From contig JAIETZ010000011.1 of assembly GCA_019744775.1 (NCBI GenBank), positions 124,001 to 188,000 of the forward strand: a DNA stretch of 64,000 nucleotides, read 5' to 3'. A program made the translations under genes and the position numbers. The stretch's first letter is position 1, and each line of letters begins with the position of its first letter. Source of the stretch: Candidatus Obscuribacterales bacterium (GTDB taxonomy: Bacteria > Cyanobacteriota > Vampirovibrionia > Obscuribacterales > Obscuribacteraceae). The notes under the pieces were generated by a model that did not search any database, was not told where the DNA came from, and saw only the letters and a list, made by a program, of their open reading frames with translations. This document shows, piece by piece, positions 33,352-41,942 of the stretch.

Positions 33352-34896
33352 ATGAATCCCGTAGTGCTATTAGTTTTAGACGGTTGGGGCGTTACTGAAA
33401 AGTCCGAGGGCAATGCCATTAAGGCTGCCAAAACCCCAAACTACCAGCAGATGCTGAAATTGTTTCCCAATAGCTTGCTTGATGCCTCCGGTGCAGCAGT
33501 TGGTCTGCCGATTGGACTGATGGGCAATTCGGAAGTTGGTCATTTAACGATTGGTTCCGGTCGTGTGGTTATTCAAAAACTTACACAGATAAGTGAAACA
33601 ATTGCCGATGGCACATTCTTTGCTAATCCGGTTTTGCTGGAAGCCTTAGAGCGTGCTCGCAATAATAATTCGGCCGTGCACATTCTTGGTTTGGTCAGCG
33701 ACGGCTGCGTGCATTCCAGTCTTGATCATCTATATGCATTGATCGACATGGCTAAAAAAGAAAATGTAAAAGAGATAGTTGTCCATCCAATTCTCGATGG
33801 ACGCGATACACCGCCACGTTCAGCCTGGCGTTTCATGCGCGAGCTGGAAAAGAAACTTGCCGGCGTAGGAATTGTTGGCGTTGTCTGCGGGCGATACTAC
33901 GCCATGGACAGAGACAATCGCTGGGAACGCACGCAAAAATACTACGATGCTTTGACCTTGTCCTCAGGCATAAAGGCAGAATCCGCTCAAGAAGCAGTGC
34001 AACATGCTTACATGGAAATGGACACCGGCGATGAATTTGTAATGCCGCATATCGTCAATGCCCGTCCAATTCAAGATGGCGACAGTGTAATTTGTTTCAA
34101 TTTCCGCCCGGATAGAGTCAGGCAAATAAGCAGATGTTTGACTCAATCATCATTCGATGGTTTCGAAAGAGCAGCACTACCGAAAACTTATTACGCTTGT
34201 CTTACTGAATACGACAGATCACTCAATTTACCGGTGGTTTTTGCACCGGAAGATATGCCTTCGCAAGATTTGGTTGCTACGCTACCGGAAATTCTTTCTT
34301 GCCACCACATCGGTCAATTACACACGGCGGAAACAGAAAAATATGCGCACGTCACATACTTTTTTAACGGCGGCATGGAAAAACCTTTTGATGGCGAAGA
34401 GCGTATCCTTATTCCATCTCTCAAAGTTGCCACCTACGACAAGAGTCCCCCTATGCAAACAAGCAAAGTATGTACCACTGCTTGCGATGCAATAACGTCA
34501 GGTGCCTATCCATTCATCGTGCTCAACTTTGCCAATCCTGATATGGTCGGACACACGGGAATTATGGAAGCGGGCATTGAAGCTGTCGAATCAGTCGACA
34601 ATGCTTTTGGTCAGCTTTTAGAAACGATAAGTAAGGCAAAGGGAACTTTGCTGATTACTGCTGATCATGGAAATATTGAACAGCTAATCGACTATGAAAC
34701 AAAAGAGCCACATACGGCTCACACCACAAATCCAGTTCCATTTGTGGTGGCAGATTTCAGCGGCAAAATTCGCAATGGCGCCAATTTAGTCGACGGCACA
34801 CTGGCTGATGTCGCTCCGACAATTCTTGAACTACTTTCCATTGACAAGCCTCGTGAGATGACAGGAAAATCACTACTTAGAAACTTCAAGATCTAG
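33352..34896 (+). CDS. gpmI: 2,3-bisphosphoglycerate-independent phosphoglycerate mutase
   Basis: Interconverts 3- and 2-phosphoglycerate in glycolysis and gluconeogenesis with a two-Mn2+ alkaline-phosphatase-type site. It begins VVLLVLDGWGVTEKSEGNAI; the phosphoserine is S60 in LMGNSEVGHLTIGSGR. Other metal and substrate motifs are HPILDGRDTPPRSAWRFM, GRYYAMDRDNRWERT, NFANPDMVGHTG and TADHGNIEQLID with AHTTNPVPF. From the ATG at 33352 the length is 514, exactly the E. coli length. An in-frame ATG at 33319 with GGAG eight bases upstream would add 11 residues, and the frame is open to 33265 within the repeat element. Confidence 0.96.
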   Translation: MNPVVLLVLDGWGVTEKSEGNAIKAAKTPNYQQMLKLFPNSLLDASGAAVGLPIGLMGNSEVGHLTIGSGRVVIQKLTQISETIADGTFFANPVLLEALERARNNNSAVHILGLVSDGCVHSSLDHLYALIDMAKKENVKEIVVHPILDGRDTPPRSAWRFMRELEKKLAGVGIVGVVCGRYYAMDRDNRWERTQKYYDALTLSSGIKAESAQEAVQHAYMEMDTGDEFVMPHIVNARPIQDGDSVICFNFRPDRVRQISRCLTQSSFDGFERAALPKTYYACLTEYDRSLNLPVVFAPEDMPSQDLVATLPEILSCHHIGQLHTAETEKYAHVTYFFNGGMEKPFDGEERILIPSLKVATYDKSPPMQTSKVCTTACDAITSGAYPFIVLNFANPDMVGHTGIMEAGIEAVESVDNAFGQLLETISKAKGTLLITADHGNIEQLIDYETKEPHTAHTTNPVPFVVADFSGKIRNGANLVDGTLADVAPTILELLSIDKPREMTGKSLLRNFKI

Positions 34897-34925
34897 TTAT
34901 TGTTACTTACAGACTTATCAACTAT

Positions 34926-34954
34926 TTGAAGTAGCTATTAATTCCTGTTATTAT
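34926..34954 (+). promoter_or_regulatory. Probable sigma-70 promoter of the Thr-rich lipoprotein gene
   Basis: TTGAAG at 34926-34931 and TATTAT at 34949-34954 are separated by 17 bases. Transcription would begin near 34961 and give a leader of about 108 bases before the ATG at 35069. Confidence 0.55.
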
Positions 34955-34959
34955 TGCCG

Positions 34960-35046
34960 ACGGCTTAGGCTGCTAAGAGTTACTAACTCAAGTTCGTAGC
35001 CTACGTGTGAGCGAGGTCCCCGACCGAGCAAAACACGCAGTAAACA
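34960..35046 (+). promoter_or_regulatory. Structured 5' leader of the Thr-rich lipoprotein mRNA
   Basis: The leader can fold into two nested stems. TAGGC pairs with GCCTA and encloses the hairpin GAGTTACTAACTC (GAGTT/AACTC). CGTGT pairs with ACACG and encloses GGTC-CCC-GACC. A further dyad CGTAGCCTACG spans the junction, which would allow an alternative fold. It precedes AAGGAG at 35050-35055. No known riboswitch class was recognised. Confidence 0.45.
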
Positions 35047-35068
35047 AATAAGGAGTGGACCGCGTATT

Positions 35069-35317
35069 ATGAATTCGAAACTTCAAACAATCGGTTTAGC
35101 AGCAGCGAGCTTTGCTCTTGTTGCAGCATTGACAGCTTGCGCAGGCGGCGGAACTGGCGGCGGTGAAACACCAGCCCCAACAACAACCAGCACTGAAACA
35201 AGCACCGATACCAGCACGACAACAACAGCAACAACAACAACTGATGCTGGTGCTGGCGCTGGCACAACAACCGGCACCACAACCACCACAACAACTGGTG
35301 AAGGTGCAGCTCAGTAA
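35069..35317 (+). CDS. Small Thr-rich lipoprotein
   Basis: An 82-residue protein with a type II signal peptide (KLQTIGLAAASFALVAAL) and lipobox LTAC, so the mature chain is lipid-anchored at Cys24. The rest is low complexity: a Gly-rich start (AGGGTGGGE) and then Thr runs with Ser, Ala and Gly (TTTSTETSTDTSTTTTATTT). It should be an extended, possibly glycosylated spacer. AAGGAG lies 13 bases before the ATG. The tail is made of ACA/ACC repeats and may vary in length between strains. Gene stands alone behind a structured leader and ahead of a hairpin. Confidence 0.75.
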   Translation: MNSKLQTIGLAAASFALVAALTACAGGGTGGGETPAPTTTSTETSTDTSTTTTATTTTDAGAGAGTTTGTTTTTTTGEGAAQ

Positions 35318-35370
35318 GTCATTGACTTATCTGACTTAAGCGTCACTGGCGCTTAACAAATGAACTCAGG

Positions 35371-35415
35371 AACAAGCCCCAACGGAAAGCGTCTGCTAGT
35401 ACGAAGGGGCTTGTT
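35371..35415 (+). terminator. Long-stem hairpin between the lipoprotein and DUF2993 genes
   Basis: AACAAGCCCC (35371-35380) pairs perfectly with GGGGCTTGTT (35406-35415) over ten bases, closing a 25-base loop. The T-rich arm resembles the tail of a terminator, but a pure T-run is missing. A smaller hairpin, TTAAGCG/CGCTTAA, lies just before it. Confidence 0.55.
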
Positions 35416-35433
35416 CAATTAAGGAAGATATTT

Positions 35434-36363
35434 ATGAAATGCGGGATTACTTTCATATTGGCATTGGGATTTCTGGCAACTTGTGGAACTGCAAGTGCTC
35501 AAGATCCAAATCTTTCATCGTTGATTCCACAACCTCCGGCAAACACAGACTCTGTACTTAACAACGGCCCTGTTGTAGTACCGCCAATAAGTTTCATCGA
35601 CATTAATTCCGGACGCTTCGGCAAATTGGAAATTGATCTTGTCGATGCGCAATTCCTTGATGCCGCCGTCGACAAAATGCATCTTATTGCCAAGAATCTC
35701 GACCTGAACTCCGGCACATTAGAGTCACTGGACATTGATATTAAAGGCGGGCACTTCCAAGATTTCACATTCGACAATTTGGTTTTGTCCACGGCCGGCA
35801 CACTTAACTTCGATACTGGCGTTTTGCTTAATCAAAAAATATTGCAATTTAGAACTCCCGCAACTGCACAAGTATCAGCCGTAATTACTGAAGAAGGTCT
35901 CAATCGTTTTCTCAAATCCCCACGCACTCTTGATCGCTTGTCGGTAAATTCCGGCAAGAAACTAGGCTTTCTAAAGAGCCTTCTGGGCAACAACGCCAAT
36001 ATTGGACTGACTGTGACAAACGGCAATATCACTTTGGATAAAGGCAACAGGGTGACAATCGCTATGGATACTAGACTTGCCGCCGGCGGCGTTGGCGTAC
36101 CAATCCCAGTACAACTCAATACTCGCCTCGGACTCAAAGACGGCTGGGTTGAACTTAGCGACACTCACCTTTTAACCTCGGGTCAAGAAATCTCGCCAGA
36201 ACTTTCTCAAATGATAGTCAAGAAGGTGAACGGGCTTGCCAACTGGGGTCAGTCAACTGACGACATCATCTTTAAGTTCACCAAACTGAAAGTCGTTCCC
36301 GGCAATAAGTTCATCCTGGAAGGCACGGCTGATGTCAACAGGCTGCGCTTTGGAAGAAATTAA
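35434..36363 (+). CDS. DUF2993 (LmeA-like) secreted lipid-binding protein
   Basis: A 309-residue protein with a signal peptide (KCGITFILALGFLATCGTAS, cleavage after ASA near 22) and a DUF2993 domain from about residue 60: GKLEIDLVDAQFLDAAVDKM, then LESLDIDIKGGHFQDFTFDN and the later ITEEGLNRFL. The family, found in Cyanobacteria and Actinobacteria, includes mycobacterial LmeA, a phosphoinositide-binding envelope protein. The alternating beta strands suit a lipid-holding tube in the periplasm. A leader repeat and rph follow in the same direction. Exact ligand unknown. Confidence 0.85.
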   Translation: MKCGITFILALGFLATCGTASAQDPNLSSLIPQPPANTDSVLNNGPVVVPPISFIDINSGRFGKLEIDLVDAQFLDAAVDKMHLIAKNLDLNSGTLESLDIDIKGGHFQDFTFDNLVLSTAGTLNFDTGVLLNQKILQFRTPATAQVSAVITEEGLNRFLKSPRTLDRLSVNSGKKLGFLKSLLGNNANIGLTVTNGNITLDKGNRVTIAMDTRLAAGGVGVPIPVQLNTRLGLKDGWVELSDTHLLTSGQEISPELSQMIVKKVNGLANWGQSTDDIIFKFTKLKVVPGNKFILEGTADVNRLRFGRN

Positions 36364-36364
36364 G

Positions 36365-36475
36365 CTCCGAGCGAGAATGGAGCGTTGCGATAGAGCAATG
36401 CAGAATGGAGCGGGGAAATGCCGGATGGCAAGCGATGGTGCAGCGAGCGCAGCGAACGAAACCGGAGCGTTATAG
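36365..36475 (+). repeat. GCGA-rich leader repeat, copy 5 (upstream of rph)
   Basis: Runs from GAGCGAGAATGGAGCG through the core GCCGGATGGCAAGCGATGG to GCGAACGAAACCGGAGCGTTA. It has the family's core and end box, but the end box lies about 76 bases before the rph ATG, with two hairpins in between. Confidence 0.75.
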
Positions 36476-36485
36476 ATCAGTCATT

Positions 36486-36529
36486 CGTGGCACAGTTAAT
36501 ATAGAATGCCACGACGGGGCTTGAGCCCC
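36486..36529 (+). promoter_or_regulatory. Two tandem hairpins in the rph leader
   Basis: CGTGGCA (36486-36492) pairs with TGCCACG (36507-36513) over a 14-base AT-rich loop, and GGGGCT (36516-36521) pairs with AGCCCC (36524-36529) over TG. They end 16 bases before the rph ATG and would be part of its mRNA leader if transcription starts upstream. Confidence 0.5.
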
Positions 36530-36545
36530 CTAGAAATGACAAAAG

Positions 36546-37271
36546 ATGTACCGGCGGCGCGATAACCGTCAGTTAGACCAACTAAGACCAGTCAAATTCA
36601 CGCGTAACTTCACTAAGAATGCGGAAGGGTCAGTATTAGTTGAGTTTGGCGACACCAAAGTTTTAACAACAGCAAAAATTGAAGAAAGAGTTCCTGCGTT
36701 CCTTATGGGCAAAGGCGAAGGTTGGATTACCGCTGAGTATTCCATGCTTCCAGGCGCTACTCATGTAAGGACCGTGCGCGAAGTCACCCGTGGGCAACCG
36801 TCAGGCAGAACAAGCGAAATTCAGCGTCTAATCGGTCGTTGCCTGAGAGCCGTTGTCGACAGACGTGCCTTGGGTGAACGCACCATCACGCTTGATTGCG
36901 ATGTCCTGCAGGCTGACGCCGGCACGCGTGTGGCAAGCATCTCCGGAGCCTTTATAGCTTTATATGACGCGCTTTTGAAACTACAAAAGTCCCTTCTCTG
37001 GGATTCATTGCCTATAACTGAGCACATGGCGGCTGTTTCCATTTGCCAGGTACAAGGCTCGCTTGTTTTGGACCCTAACTACAATGAAGACTCGCAAGCG
37101 GAAATGGACTCAAATATCGTGCTGACCGAATCCGGCAAAATTCTGGAATTGCAGATGACATCAGAAGCCAAGCCCTACGAGGCATCCAAAATGCCCGAGC
37201 TAATTGCTTTAGCCGAGAAGGGTGTTAAGGAAATTATCGAACTGCAATACAAAGCTTTTGGCGGCCGGTAG
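36546..37271 (+). CDS. rph: Ribonuclease PH
   Basis: Phosphate-dependent 3'-5' exoribonuclease that trims tRNA precursors; hexameric ring. The family sequence is clear from the start (RRRDNRQLDQLRPVKFTRNF), through EGSVLVEFGDTKVLTTA, the phosphate-site region LPGATHVRTVREVTRGQPSG and RTSEIQRLIGRCLRAV, to LDCDVLQADAGTRVASISGA. At 241 residues it has normal length. The ATG at 36546 has a weak ribosome site behind two leader hairpins, so translation may depend on leader folding. RNase PH genes often precede an NTP pyrophosphatase gene; here a UbiB-type kinase follows instead. Confidence 0.96.
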   Translation: MYRRRDNRQLDQLRPVKFTRNFTKNAEGSVLVEFGDTKVLTTAKIEERVPAFLMGKGEGWITAEYSMLPGATHVRTVREVTRGQPSGRTSEIQRLIGRCLRAVVDRRALGERTITLDCDVLQADAGTRVASISGAFIALYDALLKLQKSLLWDSLPITEHMAAVSICQVQGSLVLDPNYNEDSQAEMDSNIVLTESGKILELQMTSEAKPYEASKMPELIALAEKGVKEIIELQYKAFGGR

Positions 37272-37314
37272 ACACTTTCACGCGTTGCTATCTTAAATTT
37301 ATCTTGGTTGCCTG

Positions 37315-37342
37315 CTGACAACAGGAAAAATATCGATAATAT
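37315..37342 (+). promoter_or_regulatory. Possible promoter of the UbiB-type gene
   Basis: CTGACA (37315-37320) and TAATAT (37337-37342) with a 16-base spacer lie 54 bases before the ATG at 37397. Matches are 5/6 and 4/6 to consensus. Confidence 0.4.
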
Positions 37343-37396
37343 AGTGGTCTAAGACTACGCACAAGAACCAAGATCTTGAAATCCAAGTCGGAAAAA

Positions 37397-38941
37397 ATGG
37401 ACTTTAATCCCGTACATGAAACGTTTCGGGACGTTTCCGCTTGGAAGCTAGTCAAGTCGGTTTGGAGAGTTTTCTGGCGCATCTATGAGCAACAAGGTTT
37501 TGCCGGCGCCTTTCGAGTCATCCCAATTGTCTGGACAATCATTTTTGCTGTCCGTGGTTTTGCCCGCTATCACTCCTTAGAGTTCCAGCGACTGGCTGAA
37601 GCTTCCGGCAAAGAAATTGACGAAGTCGAACTCACAGACAAGCAGACTGAAGAATACAAACGCTTGGGTGCCTGGTTGCGCACACAACTGCATGGATTGG
37701 GCCCGACATTCATCAAGATAGGACAAACGCTTTCCACGCGTGCCGATCTTTTGCCTTTGCCGGCAATGTTGGAGTTGACCAAATTACAGGAAGAAGTTGA
37801 ACCGGCTCCATATGATGTAGCTGAAGCAACTATCGTCAACGATCTTGGCGGCAAACCGGAAACGCTTTACGCCAAATTCGATAAGACACCATTAGCTGCT
37901 GCATCATTGTCGCAAGCTTACTTAGCCGAACTGCACGACGGACGTCAGGTTGTTGTTAAAGTGCAACGTCCCGGATTACCTGAACTTTTGAAAAATGATG
38001 TGCAAGCACTGACTGTCATTTCCGAAGAGGTAATGAAATATCCAAGTCTGGCGAGACACACAGATTGGCCAGGCACAGTAAAAGAATTTGCACGCACTGT
38101 ATTTGAGGAAATTGATTACATTGCCGAAGGACGCAATGCCGATTGCTTCAGACACAATCACCGCCTCAATGAGCGCATATACATTCCGCGAATCATTTGG
38201 CGTCTTACAGGCAAGCGCGTATTAACCATTGAATATGTGCCCGGCGTTAGAGCAACTGATGTCGAAGCAATTGAAAAATTAGGCATTGATCGCAGAGAAA
38301 TTACAGTTATTGGTGCCAACTTCTATCTCAAGCAATTACTTGAAGATGGTTTCTTCCATGCTGATCCTCACCCGGGCAACATGCGTGCCATGGCTGACGG
38401 ACGCATTGGAATTTTCGACTTCGGCATGGTCGGTCGCGTATCACCTGAATTAAAGCGCAGTATGGTGCAGGCTCTACTACATGTGATAGATCGTGATTAT
38501 CTTGGCTTGGTCGATGATTTCGTCGATATGAAATTCCTGCCGCCTGATGTTGACAGACTTGCTCTCTGCCGCGAAATTACACCTATTGTTGAAGCTCGCT
38601 TTGCCGAAGGCTTAAACAAAGTCCGTTTCCGCAAACTGCTTCTAGACTTTTCTGATTTGGTCTGGCGCTATCCGTTCCGTTTGCCCAGCGAATTTACCTT
38701 CATCATGCGCGCGCTTTTGACTCTTGAAGGCGTTGCCTTAACCATCAATCCTGACTTTAATTTCATAGACGCTTCCCTGCCATTTGCCCAGCGCATGGTC
38801 TTGAGAAACTCGGGAGCAGCTATTGGCCAGGTAATTATGAAAGAAGTTTTCCCCGACGGGCGATTCAATCCACAAGCGGCTTTGAACCTTTTCCGCACTG
38901 CAGCAAAGCTGTCAATGCTGAGTTCCGGCAGCGGATTTTAG
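37397..38941 (+). CDS. UbiB/ABC1/AarF family atypical kinase
   Basis: A 514-residue member of the UbiB family, atypical ATP-binding proteins that support quinone or other isoprenoid lipid metabolism. The family-specific KxGQ helix is FIKIGQTLSTRADLLP; the Ala-rich loop that replaces the kinase P-loop is PLAAASLSQAYLAEL, followed by VVVKVQRPG with the lysine; the catalytic stretch is FFHADPHPGNMRAM and the metal-binding one GIFDFGMVGRV. The ATG at 37397 has a purine-rich GGAAAAA upstream; a TTG at 37376 would add seven residues. No C-terminal membrane anchor is obvious. Members from quinone-using bacteria often lie apart from the ubi or men genes, as here. Confidence 0.92.
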   Translation: MDFNPVHETFRDVSAWKLVKSVWRVFWRIYEQQGFAGAFRVIPIVWTIIFAVRGFARYHSLEFQRLAEASGKEIDEVELTDKQTEEYKRLGAWLRTQLHGLGPTFIKIGQTLSTRADLLPLPAMLELTKLQEEVEPAPYDVAEATIVNDLGGKPETLYAKFDKTPLAAASLSQAYLAELHDGRQVVVKVQRPGLPELLKNDVQALTVISEEVMKYPSLARHTDWPGTVKEFARTVFEEIDYIAEGRNADCFRHNHRLNERIYIPRIIWRLTGKRVLTIEYVPGVRATDVEAIEKLGIDRREITVIGANFYLKQLLEDGFFHADPHPGNMRAMADGRIGIFDFGMVGRVSPELKRSMVQALLHVIDRDYLGLVDDFVDMKFLPPDVDRLALCREITPIVEARFAEGLNKVRFRKLLLDFSDLVWRYPFRLPSEFTFIMRALLTLEGVALTINPDFNFIDASLPFAQRMVLRNSGAAIGQVIMKEVFPDGRFNPQAALNLFRTAAKLSMLSSGSGF

Positions 38942-39131
38942 AAGAAAAGGACTTGATATAAGTCCGGAAATTCTGTAACCTTTGGCACATTCCTGGGAGA
39001 AATCCCACTTAAGACGCGCTGACTAGAAAGATATTTCGTGCATTTTTTCCAAGTGGACTTATGATCAGTCAGGCGCACTGGAATCTCGGTGTCGTAAGGT
39101 AACTAGGAAACTAGAAGGAACTGCCCACTAT

Positions 39132-39626
39132 ATGTCGGCAACACTAACCTCTCAACCCAAATCATATATATCGCAAGAGAGAGCGACGGCCACTAAATGT
39201 AAAGGCTGTAGCCGCTATACGGACCACAATGCCAAGTTCTGTGGCGAATGTGGCAGCGAGACGGTAACCGTTCCAAACTTTGCCGGTCTCAAAGGACATA
39301 TACCGTTGAAGGTGGAACCAGCCTTAGCTGCTGAGCTTAAGGACCTGGATTTCAACATGTTCCGCCAACGCGTATTCCTCATTATTCATACCTGTGCATT
39401 CTTAGCGCTCAACCTAACAGGTGTTGCACTGGCAATTAAATGCTATATGGGTGTATGGGGCGACGAGGGCACCAAATTGGCGCTTGCACTGATACCAATG
39501 TTCTATATCAATCTATGCGCTTTGGTATTCCTTTCGTACATCAAAGGCACCAGAAAAGAAATGCAACTTCTGCGCCAAAAAATTAGCCGCGTCCGTTTCA
39601 AAATTGAATACGGTTCAATTCTCTAA
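39132..39626 (+). CDS. Zinc-ribbon protein with two membrane spans
   Basis: A 164-residue protein with an N-terminal zinc ribbon (CKGC at 23-26 and CGEC at 37-40), a linker (NFAGLKGHIPLKVEPALAAE), and two membrane spans at about 82-104 and 117-136. The cytosolic C-terminus is basic (RKEMQLLRQKISRVRFK). It has the same plan as the zinc-ribbon protein coded at 20944, with one more span. The upstream 190 bases hold CCACTT/AAGTGG and TGACT/AGTCA arms around 39006-39085 but no clear promoter. It converges on the methyltransferase gene with a four-base overlap. Confidence 0.7.
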   Translation: MSATLTSQPKSYISQERATATKCKGCSRYTDHNAKFCGECGSETVTVPNFAGLKGHIPLKVEPALAAELKDLDFNMFRQRVFLIIHTCAFLALNLTGVALAIKCYMGVWGDEGTKLALALIPMFYINLCALVFLSYIKGTRKEMQLLRQKISRVRFKIEYGSIL

Positions 39627-40444
39627 TAGTTATAAATAAACAGTTCTCGACCAACCTTGCTCAAGTTTTCCTGATTGCAATTGTTCATGCCGTATTGCAA
39701 TTTCCAGGATTTGATCTTGGCCCACTTCGAATATAGTCGTCTAACTTCTGGACAGTCATCGTATGTAATAAGAAACCGATGCCTGCTGTCTTTTAAGAGC
39801 TTAGCCAATCTCTCGTGATCAAACTCATGCAAGCTGCCGTTGCGTCCATACAAATTGGACGAAAGATAATAAGGCGGATCAAGAAACAAGAAAACATCCT
39901 TACCAGGCTTTGTAATCACGTCTTCAAAATCCACATTGGTGATTTTCGTACCGGCAAGAGCTTCCGGCAGTCCGATTAAACGCATAATTGAAGACTCAGT
40001 AAATCTGTCCAAACTAGCTTGGCTGGAGAAGCCTCCGGCTCGCGTTGTTCCGGAAAAGGTCACTCTATTGAAAAAGAAAAAGAGAAGCGCTTGTCTGTAT
40101 CTATCTCTTGGTTGTTCTAAGCGCGCTTTCTGAAAGTATTTCTTGATTTGTGCGCCGGATCTAAAACTGCCATGCAATTTGCTCAAATCAGCAACAAGCT
40201 TCTTGCAGAGCTTTTTATCCTGACCAATGCGCCAGAAGGACACAAGCTCTTTAAACTTGTCATTTATCCAGTAGGAATCCGCCAGGTGATTAGCTTTGGC
40301 ATGTAAATAAACACTACCACCGCCGACCATCGGTTCGCGGTACTCGCCGATTTTTTTCGGCAGCATTTTGGCGATCTTAGAAATCGCCTTTTGTTTGCCA
40401 CCCGGATACCTGAGCGGTGAACGAAATTTGGTCGGTTCTTGCAC
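39623..40444 (-). CDS. DNA adenine methyltransferase (D12 class), orphan
   Basis: N6-adenine methyltransferase of the Dam/D12 class, 273 residues. SAM-binding motif: SPLRYPGGKQKA near residue 10 and REPMVGGGSVYLH near 36; catalytic motif DPPY at 189-192 (FLFLDPPYYLSSN); the region between holds the target-recognition part (SGTTRAGGFSSQASLDRF). No restriction enzyme is nearby, so it is solitary, as in Dam. The GTG at 40444 lies two bases after the gcvPB stop and its ribosome site CCGGAG is inside the end of gcvPB, so it is read from the gcvPB transcript. Target sequence cannot be deduced. Confidence 0.88.
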   Translation of the reverse strand: MQEPTKFRSPLRYPGGKQKAISKIAKMLPKKIGEYREPMVGGGSVYLHAKANHLADSYWINDKFKELVSFWRIGQDKKLCKKLVADLSKLHGSFRSGAQIKKYFQKARLEQPRDRYRQALLFFFFNRVTFSGTTRAGGFSSQASLDRFTESSIMRLIGLPEALAGTKITNVDFEDVITKPGKDVFLFLDPPYYLSSNLYGRNGSLHEFDHERLAKLLKDSRHRFLITYDDCPEVRRLYSKWAKIKSWKLQYGMNNCNQENLSKVGRELFIYNY

Positions 40445-40446
40445 CC

Positions 40447-41925
40447 TTACTCCGGTTGCCAGCGCAGATTCGGCTTTCGGGCAGCTAATGCTTCGTCGAG
40501 TTTCTTAACAGGCGTTGTGTGTGGCGCATTGCGTACCAATTCCGGATTGTCTTTGGTTTCTTTATCAATTGTCTGCATTATCTCGATGAATTCATCAAGC
40601 GTTTGCTTTGATTCAGTTTCCGTAGGCTCAATCATCATAGATTCAGGCACAACCAACGGGAAATAAACCGTCGGCGAGTGAACGCCATAATCAAGCATAC
40701 GCTTAGCGATATTCATCGTATTGACGCCACGTTCTTTTTGCCAGATGCCGGAGATGACAAATTCGTGCATGCACGGTTGATCGTATGGCAGATTGAAATT
40801 ACGGCGAAGATTTTCCTTCAGATAGTTGGCACTCAAAATAGCATCACGTGAAACCTGAGTTAAGCCGTTGCCGCCATGGGCAAGGATAAAGGCATAGGCT
40901 CTAACCAAGATTCCAAAATTACCGTAAAAGCCTTTGACCTTACCTATTGTCTGCGGGCGGTCGTGATCGAAGTAAAAACGATCTTCATCTCGGCTGACTA
41001 CAGGTGCAGGCAGGAATGGCTCTAAGTCGGCACGCACACCAACGGCACAACCACCTGGTCCGCCGCCGCCGTGTGGCGTCGAGAAGGTCTTGTGCAAGTT
41101 CAAATGGCAGACATCGAAGCCCATCGCCCCTGGAGCAACCAGACCCATAATGGCGTTCAAATTGGCCCCGTCGTAATAAAGAAGTCCGCCGGCTTCATGC
41201 ATCAGACGTTGTACTTCTTGAATCTCTTCTTCAAAGAGTCCCAAAGTATTGGGGTTGGTGAGCATGATACAGGCAACATCATCGCCCAAGACTTTCTTCA
41301 ATTCTTTTGGATCTATGTGTCCGTTCTCTTTGGACTTAATTTCGACAACCTCAAAACCCGCCATTGCAGCAGTTGCCGGGTTTGTACCGTGAGCTGTGTC
41401 AGGCACGATTACTTTGCGGCGCTTGCTGTCACCTTTGGCTTCGAAATAGGCTTTGATGATAAGCAGTCCTGTAAGCTCTCCATGAGCACCGGCTGCGGGT
41501 TGCAGTGTTACTGCCGGCATGCCGACTATAGTGGCAATAGCTTCTTGCAAATTCCACATCAGCTCAAGGGCACCTTGAATTTGGTCTTCCGGCTGATTAG
41601 GATGTAATTCTCTAAAGCCTTCAAGAGCCGCCATGGCATCGTTTATTTTCGGGTTGTATTTCATTGTGCATGAGCCCAACGGATAAAACCCGGTGTCGAT
41701 TGAATGATTGAGCTGAGAAAGTCTGACAAAGTGCCTGACCGCTTCCAATTCACTTACTTCCGGCAAATGAAGCTTTTGGTTTCTTATGTATTTGCTGGGC
41801 AAAAGCGAATCGAGTGAAACTTCTTTCCCGCCGGCAGAAGGGACGCCATGCTTGGGCAGAATATGAGCTCTGCGCCCGCTATCGGATTTTTCATAGATCA
41901 GTTTTTCGTAGATTGCCGTGTCCAT
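40447..41925 (-). CDS. gcvPB: Glycine dehydrogenase (decarboxylating), subunit 2
   Basis: PLP-dependent half of the two-subunit P-protein of the glycine cleavage system. The PLP Lys is K279 in [19 protein letters not shown]; other clear segments are [53 protein letters not shown] and [12 protein letters not shown]. The ATG at 41925 has AAGGTGAT at a good distance, so it is preferred over a start 13 codons upstream; the protein is then 492 residues. Partners gcvPA, gcvT and gcvH are not in this window. The subunit split is usual in Firmicutes and some other phyla but not in oxygenic Cyanobacteria. Confidence 0.95.
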   Translation of the reverse strand: MDTAIYEKLIYEKSDSGRRAHILPKHGVPSAGGKEVSLDSLLPSKYIRNQKLHLPEVSELEAVRHFVRLSQLNHSIDTGFYPLGSCTMKYNPKINDAMAALEGFRELHPNQPEDQIQGALELMWNLQEAIATIVGMPAVTLQPAAGAHGELTGLLIIKAYFEAKGDSKRRKVIVPDTAHGTNPATAAMAGFEVVEIKSKENGHIDPKELKKVLGDDVACIMLTNPNTLGLFEEEIQEVQRLMHEAGGLLYYDGANLNAIMGLVAPGAMGFDVCHLNLHKTFSTPHGGGGPGGCAVGVRADLEPFLPAPVVSRDEDRFYFDHDRPQTIGKVKGFYGNFGILVRAYAFILAHGGNGLTQVSRDAILSANYLKENLRRNFNLPYDQPCMHEFVISGIWQKERGVNTMNIAKRMLDYGVHSPTVYFPLVVPESMMIEPTETESKQTLDEFIEIMQTIDKETKDNPELVRNAPHTTPVKKLDEALAARKPNLRWQPE

Positions 41926-41942
41926 AATCTTTATCACCTTTT

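Noticed and set aside
34960-35046. A tRNA or small SRP RNA
   Set aside because: Stems are present, but there is no acceptor stem, T-loop consensus, or the conserved SRP core motifs.
35083-35289. Minus-strand Val-rich frame
   Set aside because: Antisense of the Thr-rich lipoprotein repeats.
39623-40444. Restriction-modification system
   Set aside because: Neighbours are gcvPB and a zinc-ribbon membrane protein; no endonuclease gene is near.
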